Shown: piece after piece, positions 6,771-10,852 of the stretch
How positions within the stretch are numbered: the stretch's first letter is position 1
Layout of the letters: each line of letters opens with the position of its first letter
NCBI GenBank assembly: GCA_016844485.1
Contig: JAENIZ010000030.1
Coordinates: 1 to 10,852, forward strand
From: Gammaproteobacteria bacterium
GTDB taxonomy: Bacteria; Pseudomonadota; Gammaproteobacteria; Eutrophobiales; Eutrophobiaceae
Length of the DNA stretch: 10,852 bases
Direction: 5' to 3'
Notes under the pieces: generated by a model
What the model saw: the letters and a program-made list of their open reading frames with translations, nothing else
Databases searched by the model: none
What the model was told of the DNA's origin: nothing
Position numbers and translations under genes: made by a program

Positions 6771-7470
6771 CCCACGTATAATTGTCTCTCTTGATTATTC
6801 TGATCCGGATCAGGCATTGAAATTGATCCGGAAAATGAATCCGGCACGCTGCCGGTTCAAGATCGGCAAGGAATTATTTACCCGAACAGGACCTGCCTTT
6901 ATTGAAAAGTTGATCAGTAAAGGATATGACGTTTTCCTTGATCTCAAATTTCATGACATACCGGCCACGGTTGCAAAGGCCTGCTGTGCGGCGGCGGATA
7001 TCGGTGTCTGGATGATCAATTTACATGCCTCCGGCGGTCTGCGTATGATGACCACGGCCCGCGAAGCAATAGATAAGCAGTTGCATAAACCGTTATTGAT
7101 CGCCGTTACGGTACTGACCAGCATGAGTGACAGGGATCTTAAGCAGATCGGCGTGGACCGGCACGTAGCTGAACAAGTCATGGATCTTGCAAAATTGGCA
7201 AATAAAAGCGGACTTGATGGTGTGGTCTGCTCTGCACGGGAAGTTGCAATATTAAGAAAAGAATTTGGCGGTGGTTTCTGTCTGGTCACACCCGGCATCC
7301 GGCCCCAGGGATCAGATCATAATGATCAACAGCGTGTCATGACACCGGCAGAGGCCGTCAAGGCCGGCAGCGATTATCTTGTTATCGGCAGACCCATCAC
7401 GCGGGCTGCTGATCCGCTGAAGGCACTCATGAAGATTGAAGAAGAGATCAGAAACGTAATTAGTGACTAG
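6763..7470 (+). CDS. pyrF: Orotidine 5'-phosphate decarboxylase
   Basis: PyrF decarboxylates OMP to UMP, the last step of de novo pyrimidine synthesis, in the cytosol. The 235-residue TIM-barrel protein (E. coli: 245) shows D11 in the first strand, the substrate-binding Lys region RFKIGKELF (31-39), the catalytic signature DLKFHDIP (60-67, with D60, K62 and D65), NLHASGG (86-92), TPGIRP (176-181) and the phosphate-binding VIGRPIT (207-213). All expected catalytic residues are present. The GTG start at 6763 is favoured over ATG 6751. The start overlaps the lapB stop by 8 nt. The last codons (ATT AGT GAC TAG) lie inside a heptamer repeat array, so the C-terminal Ile-Ser-Asp and the stop are repeat-derived. 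A 14-bp perfect palindrome, CTGATCCGGATCAG (6800-6813), occurs near the 5' end and is probably coincidental. Confidence 0.95.
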   Translation: MNDPRIIVSLDYSDPDQALKLIRKMNPARCRFKIGKELFTRTGPAFIEKLISKGYDVFLDLKFHDIPATVAKACCAAADIGVWMINLHASGGLRMMTTAREAIDKQLHKPLLIAVTVLTSMSDRDLKQIGVDRHVAEQVMDLAKLANKSGLDGVVCSAREVAILRKEFGGGFCLVTPGIRPQGSDHNDQQRVMTPAEAVKAGSDYLVIGRPITRAADPLKALMKIEEEIRNVISD

Positions 7471-7549
7471 TAATTAGTGATTAGTGATTAGTTATCGTAA
7501 ATTAGTCTTGTGTCACCAATCACCAATCACCAATCACCAATACCAAGTA
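7459..7549. repeat. 91-bp heptamer-periodic array between pyrF and mfd (right array)
   Basis: Thirteen 7-base units fit one register. Units 1-7 (7459-7507) are ATTAGTG, ACTAGTA, ATTAGTG, ATTAGTG, ATTAGTT, ATCGTAA, ATTAGTC. Unit 8 is TTGTGTC. Units 9-12 (7515-7542) are ACCAATC three times and then ACCAATA, and unit 13 is CCAAGTA. The second half, read on the other strand, is GATTGGT repeated, one base different from GATTAGT in the first half, so the two halves form an imperfect inverted repeat. Pairing has A-C mismatches in a + strand RNA but G-U wobbles in a - strand RNA. The array starts within pyrF, supplies its stop codon, and ends on the base before the mfd ATG. No clear terminator T-run or promoter is seen inside it. 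Confidence 0.85.
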
Positions 7550-10500
7550 ATGTCTGATAACAACCGCATTAGTCCGTTTAGTCCACAAGTGCCGAAAAAG
7601 CCTGGCGAGCGCCGCTATTGGGGCCGTTTATATGGCAGTAGTAAGGCATTGGCCATCAGCAGGGCGGCTTGTGCAATAGAGGCCCCCGTCATTGTTGTGA
7701 CTATGGATACCCTGAGTGCGGGAAGATTACTGGAAGAATTAAAATTTTATACAGACAGGAATGCAGCCATTGATTTGCTTGCCTTCCCGGATTGGGAAAC
7801 GCTGCCCTACGATTTGTTTTCGCCCTATCAGGATATCATCTCCGATCGCCTTGCCGCACTGGCCAGATTGTCCACTCTTAAACGGGGGGTCCTGGCCGTG
7901 CCAATGACAACGGTAATGCACCGGCTCCTGCCAAAAGCACACCTGCTGTCACACAGTCTGATGTTAAAGACAGGACAGCAACTGGATATAAATCTGTTCA
8001 AGCGGCAATTAATTGAATCGGGTTACGTATTTACCGGGCAGGTAATGGAACACGGAGATGCGGCAATACGCGGATCTCTCATTGATATCTTCCCCATGGG
8101 ATCAGTACATCCGTACCGGATTGATCTGTTCGATAATGAAATTGACAGTATCCGGGAATTTGATCCGGAGACACAGCGATCACTTAAGAAGATTGAATCA
8201 ATCAATATCCTGCCGGCGAAGGAGATCGCGCTTATCGACGAGGGTATTGCAAGATTTCGATCCAACTGGCGTACCCGGTTTGAAGGAAATCCGGGACAGT
8301 GTCCGGTTTATCGTGATGTCAGCCAGGGTCTTGCCCCGGCCGGCATCGAATATTACCTGCCTTTGTTTTATCAGGAGACAAACAGCCTGTTTGATTATGT
8401 CGCTGATAACGCATTAATCATTCTTGATGAAAACGTGACTGATGCCGCCGAATCCTTCTGGCAGGATATTGAAGACCGTTATGAGCAGATGCGCCATGAT
8501 GTAGAACGGCCGCTGCTTTCTCCACGCGAGATGTTTTTCACACCGCATGATGTTCTGCAACGTATTGAGCCGTTTGCCCAGGTGCATGTCACCGGCATGG
8601 CGCAGGAAGAACGCGATCATGCCGTAAATTACGCCACAACCCTTCCGTCCCAATTGCCCGTTGATGCAAGGGCGACAGAGCCCCTGGCAATCCTGAAACA
8701 GTTTCTGGACAAATTTCAGGGACGTGTCCTGTTTATCGCTGAATCCGCGGGCAGGCGCGAGACATTGATCGAATTATTCCAGCAGCAGGATATAAAACCG
8801 GAATTATTGATTGACTGGGACGATTTTCTGGCGGGAACGGAACGCCTCGGATTGACGATTGCACTGCTTGAACATGGCGCGCAGATCGATGATCCGGGAA
8901 TTGCGATAATCAGCGAGTCACAGCTTTTCGGCGAACGGGTCATGCAACGCCGGTTGCGCAAGCGCAGGCAACAGGATACTGAAGCCATCATCAAGAATCT
9001 GACCGAATTGACACCCAATGCACCTGTCGTACATGAAGATCATGGAGTAGGGCGATATCAGGGGCTGGTTACACTGAAGGTAGCCGATATACCCGGTGAA
9101 TTTATCTGTATTGAATACGCGCAGGGGGACAAACTTTATGTTCCCGTCTCCGCGCTGGATCTGATCACCCGTTATACGGGGGTCGATCCGGAGCATGCGC
9201 CACTGCACCGTCTTGGCAGCGGGCAATGGGAGAAGATCAGGAAGAAGGCCGCCGAACGTGTTTATGATATCGCCGCTGAATTACTGGAAGTGCATGCGCG
9301 CCGTGCCGCAAGATCGGGGTACTGCTTTGATGTGGATGAAAATGAATATCGCGCGTTTATCCAGTCTTTCCCGTTTGAAGAAACACCCGGCCAGGCAGAC
9401 GCAATTTCGGCGGTAATCGATGATATGCGTGAGGCAAAACCCATGGATCGCCTGGTCTGTGGTGATTCCGGCTTCGGCAAGACGGAGGTTGCAATGCGTG
9501 CAGCCTTCGTTGCCGTCCAGAATGGAAAACAGGTTGCACTACTTGTACCCACCACGTTACTTGCGCAACAGCACTTCCGGAATTTTAAGGATCGCTTCGC
9601 TGACTGGCCGGTACACATTGAATTATTATCACGCTTCCGCAGTGGCAAGGAACAGGAGAAGGTACTGAACGATCTGACGGCAGGTACAGTCGATATTGTG
9701 ATCGGCACGCATAAACTGATACAGGACACGATAAAATTCTCACGGCTGGGGTTATTAATCATAGATGAGGAACATCGTTTCGGCGTCCGGCAGAAGGAAA
9801 AATTCAAGGCACTGCGCGCGGAGATAGATATATTGACACTGACGGCGACTCCAATCCCGCGCACCCTGAATATGGCATTGTCCGATTTACGCGAATTATC
9901 GATTATCGCGACACCTCCGTCACGGCGTCTTGCGGTCAAGACCTTTGTGCGTGAATGGAACAGTGCGTTAGTGCGGGAGGCAATGCTCCGGGAGATCAAA
10001 CGGGGCGGGCAGGTGTATTTTCTGCATAATGAAATCAAGACCATCGATAAAAGGGCCGCTGAGATCAAGGCGTTGATGCCGGAGGCAAGTGTCAGGATTG
10101 CGCATGGACAGATGTCCGAAAAAGAACTCGAACAGGTGATGCTTGATTTCTATCATCTCAGGTTTAATGTCCTGGTCTGCACCACTATCATTGAGACGGG
10201 TATCGATGTACCGAGCGCCAATACCATGATCATCAATCGCGCCGATAAATTCGGTCTGGCGCAGCTTTATCAACTACGCGGCCGGGTAGGGCGCTCACAT
10301 CACCGTGCCTATGCCTATCTGATTGTGCCCGAACGCAAGGCGATCACGGCGGACGCCCTTAAACGCCTGGAGGCAATTGAATCATTGGATGAACTCGGCG
10401 TTGGATTTACTCTCGCAACCTATGATCTCGAAATTCGGGGCGCGGGTGAAATTCTCGGTGAAGAACAAAGCGGACAGATCCAGGAGGTCGGTTTCGGCCT

Positions 10501-10852
10501 GTACATGGATATGCTGGAACGGGCCATTCATGCATTGAAGGCTGGTAAACAACCGGAACTGGACCGGCCACTGGAACATGGCGCCGAGATTAATCTGCAT
10601 ATTGCCGCATTAATCCCGGAGGATTATATGCCGGACGTGCATGCGCGCCTGATCATGTATAAGCGCATTGCCAGCGCCAGGGACGAGAATGAATTGACGG
10701 ACCTCCAGGAAGAAATGATTGATCGTTTCGGTTTATTGCCTGAGCCTGTAAAGAACCTGTTCCAGATCACCACACTCAAACTCAAGGCGAACCCGCTCGG
10801 TATTCGCAAGATTGATCTGGGCAAACAGGGAGGGCGCCTGCATTTTCATAGT
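7550..10852 (+). CDS. mfd: Transcription-repair coupling factor Mfd (3' end cut by window)
   Basis: Mfd binds upstream of stalled RNA polymerase, pushes it off DNA by ATP-driven translocation and recruits UvrA/UvrB to the lesion. The frame is open for 1101 codons without a stop; E. coli Mfd is 1148 residues, so roughly 50 C-terminal residues lie beyond the window. Domains in order are: the UvrB-like N-terminal module (about 20-350; DWETLPYDLFSPYQDIISDR at 81-100; UvrA-contact positions R174, R190 and F194 conserved as I recall them from E. coli), the RNA polymerase-interacting domain (about 490-560; HEDHGVGRY, LYVPVSALDLI), and the RecG-like translocase with Walker A GDSGFGKT (638-645), DEEH (739-742), TATPIPRT (765-772) and RGRVGRSHH (910-918). 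The TRG-region motif IRGAGEILGEEQSG is at 962-975. The start of the regulatory D7 domain follows. Walker A position 640 is Ser where Val is usual. I see no Shine-Dalgarno before ATG 7550; GTG 7589 is a less likely alternative start. Confidence 0.96.
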   Translation, partial: MSDNNRISPFSPQVPKKPGERRYWGRLYGSSKALAISRAACAIEAPVIVVTMDTLSAGRLLEELKFYTDRNAAIDLLAFPDWETLPYDLFSPYQDIISDRLAALARLSTLKRGVLAVPMTTVMHRLLPKAHLLSHSLMLKTGQQLDINLFKRQLIESGYVFTGQVMEHGDAAIRGSLIDIFPMGSVHPYRIDLFDNEIDSIREFDPETQRSLKKIESINILPAKEIALIDEGIARFRSNWRTRFEGNPGQCPVYRDVSQGLAPAGIEYYLPLFYQETNSLFDYVADNALIILDENVTDAAESFWQDIEDRYEQMRHDVERPLLSPREMFFTPHDVLQRIEPFAQVHVTGMAQEERDHAVNYATTLPSQLPVDARATEPLAILKQFLDKFQGRVLFIAESAGRRETLIELFQQQDIKPELLIDWDDFLAGTERLGLTIALLEHGAQIDDPGIAIISESQLFGERVMQRRLRKRRQQDTEAIIKNLTELTPNAPVVHEDHGVGRYQGLVTLKVADIPGEFICIEYAQGDKLYVPVSALDLITRYTGVDPEHAPLHRLGSGQWEKIRKKAAERVYDIAAELLEVHARRAARSGYCFDVDENEYRAFIQSFPFEETPGQADAISAVIDDMREAKPMDRLVCGDSGFGKTEVAMRAAFVAVQNGKQVALLVPTTLLAQQHFRNFKDRFADWPVHIELLSRFRSGKEQEKVLNDLTAGTVDIVIGTHKLIQDTIKFSRLGLLIIDEEHRFGVRQKEKFKALRAEIDILTLTATPIPRTLNMALSDLRELSIIATPPSRRLAVKTFVREWNSALVREAMLREIKRGGQVYFLHNEIKTIDKRAAEIKALMPEASVRIAHGQMSEKELEQVMLDFYHLRFNVLVCTTIIETGIDVPSANTMIINRADKFGLAQLYQLRGRVGRSHHRAYAYLIVPERKAITADALKRLEAIESLDELGVGFTLATYDLEIRGAGEILGEEQSGQIQEVGFGLYMDMLERAIHALKAGKQPELDRPLEHGAEINLHIAALIPEDYMPDVHARLIMYKRIASARDENELTDLQEEMIDRFGLLPEPVKNLFQITTLKLKANPLGIRKIDLGKQGGRLHFHS

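Noticed and set aside
6800..6813. Perfect 14-bp palindrome CTGATCCGGATCAG near the pyrF start
   Set aside because: It lies in coding sequence that encodes conserved-looking residues, is a single copy in the window, and has no paired site; it is probably chance.
7568..7584. ATTAGTC and TTTAGTC inside the first mfd codons as an extension of the array
   Set aside because: They are spaced by nine bases and out of register with the array, and they encode a plausible N-terminus, so I treat the similarity as chance.
9262..10068. 268-codon open frame on the - strand within mfd
   Set aside because: It lies wholly opposite conserved Mfd translocase motifs (Walker A to beyond DEEH). The translation is rich in Ser, Arg and Cys with no recognisable fold, typical of an antisense shadow.
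1..10852. CRISPR array, insertion sequence, tRNA/rRNA, prophage or defence gene
   Set aside because: The heptamer arrays have no unique spacers, so they are not CRISPR. No transposase-like frame, tRNA fold or accessory gene is visible on either strand; every gene is a core housekeeping one.

Overview
The window reads as a housekeeping block from a gammaproteobacterium. The gene order tyrA-aroA-cmk-rpsA-ihfB-lapA-lapB-pyrF is the conserved aromatic amino acid / ribosomal S1 / IHF / LPS-assembly neighbourhood of that class. The proteins resemble their E. coli counterparts over nearly full length. TyrA and AroA are separate single-function proteins (TyrA has no chorismate mutase domain and is not fused to AroA), which argues against Enterobacterales and Pseudomonas. 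AroA carries class II EPSP synthase motifs. I cannot name the genus. All genes are on the + strand and densely packed.

Layout: 1-147 is non-coding and holds a degenerate 7-bp tandem repeat (TGAGTNN) followed by two small hairpins. 148-7470 is a run of eight genes with short gaps or overlaps: tyrA, aroA, cmk (overlaps aroA by 11 nt), rpsA, ihfB, then a 134-bp gap with a hairpin and a candidate promoter, then lapA, lapB (1-nt overlap) and pyrF (8-nt overlap). 7459-7549 is a second 7-bp-periodic array that switches from ATTAGTG-type units to ACCAATC-type units. It begins inside the end of pyrF and stops exactly at the mfd start codon. 7550-10852 is mfd, in frame throughout and cut by the window edge about 50 codons before its expected end.

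How the genes work together: TyrA and AroA belong to the shikimate/tyrosine route. CMK recycles CMP and dCMP for nucleotide supply. S1 is the mRNA-binding ribosomal protein. IHF-beta is half of a nucleoid architectural factor. LapA and LapB sit in the inner membrane and, in E. coli, tune LPS synthesis by presenting LpxC to FtsH. PyrF makes UMP. Mfd clears stalled RNA polymerase and recruits UvrA for repair.

I found no CRISPR array, transposase, RNA gene, toxin/antitoxin or other defence genes, and no clearly new multi-gene system. The observation most worth following is the pair of heptamer-periodic arrays flanking the gene block, one of which supplies the stop codon of pyrF and the untranslated leader of mfd.
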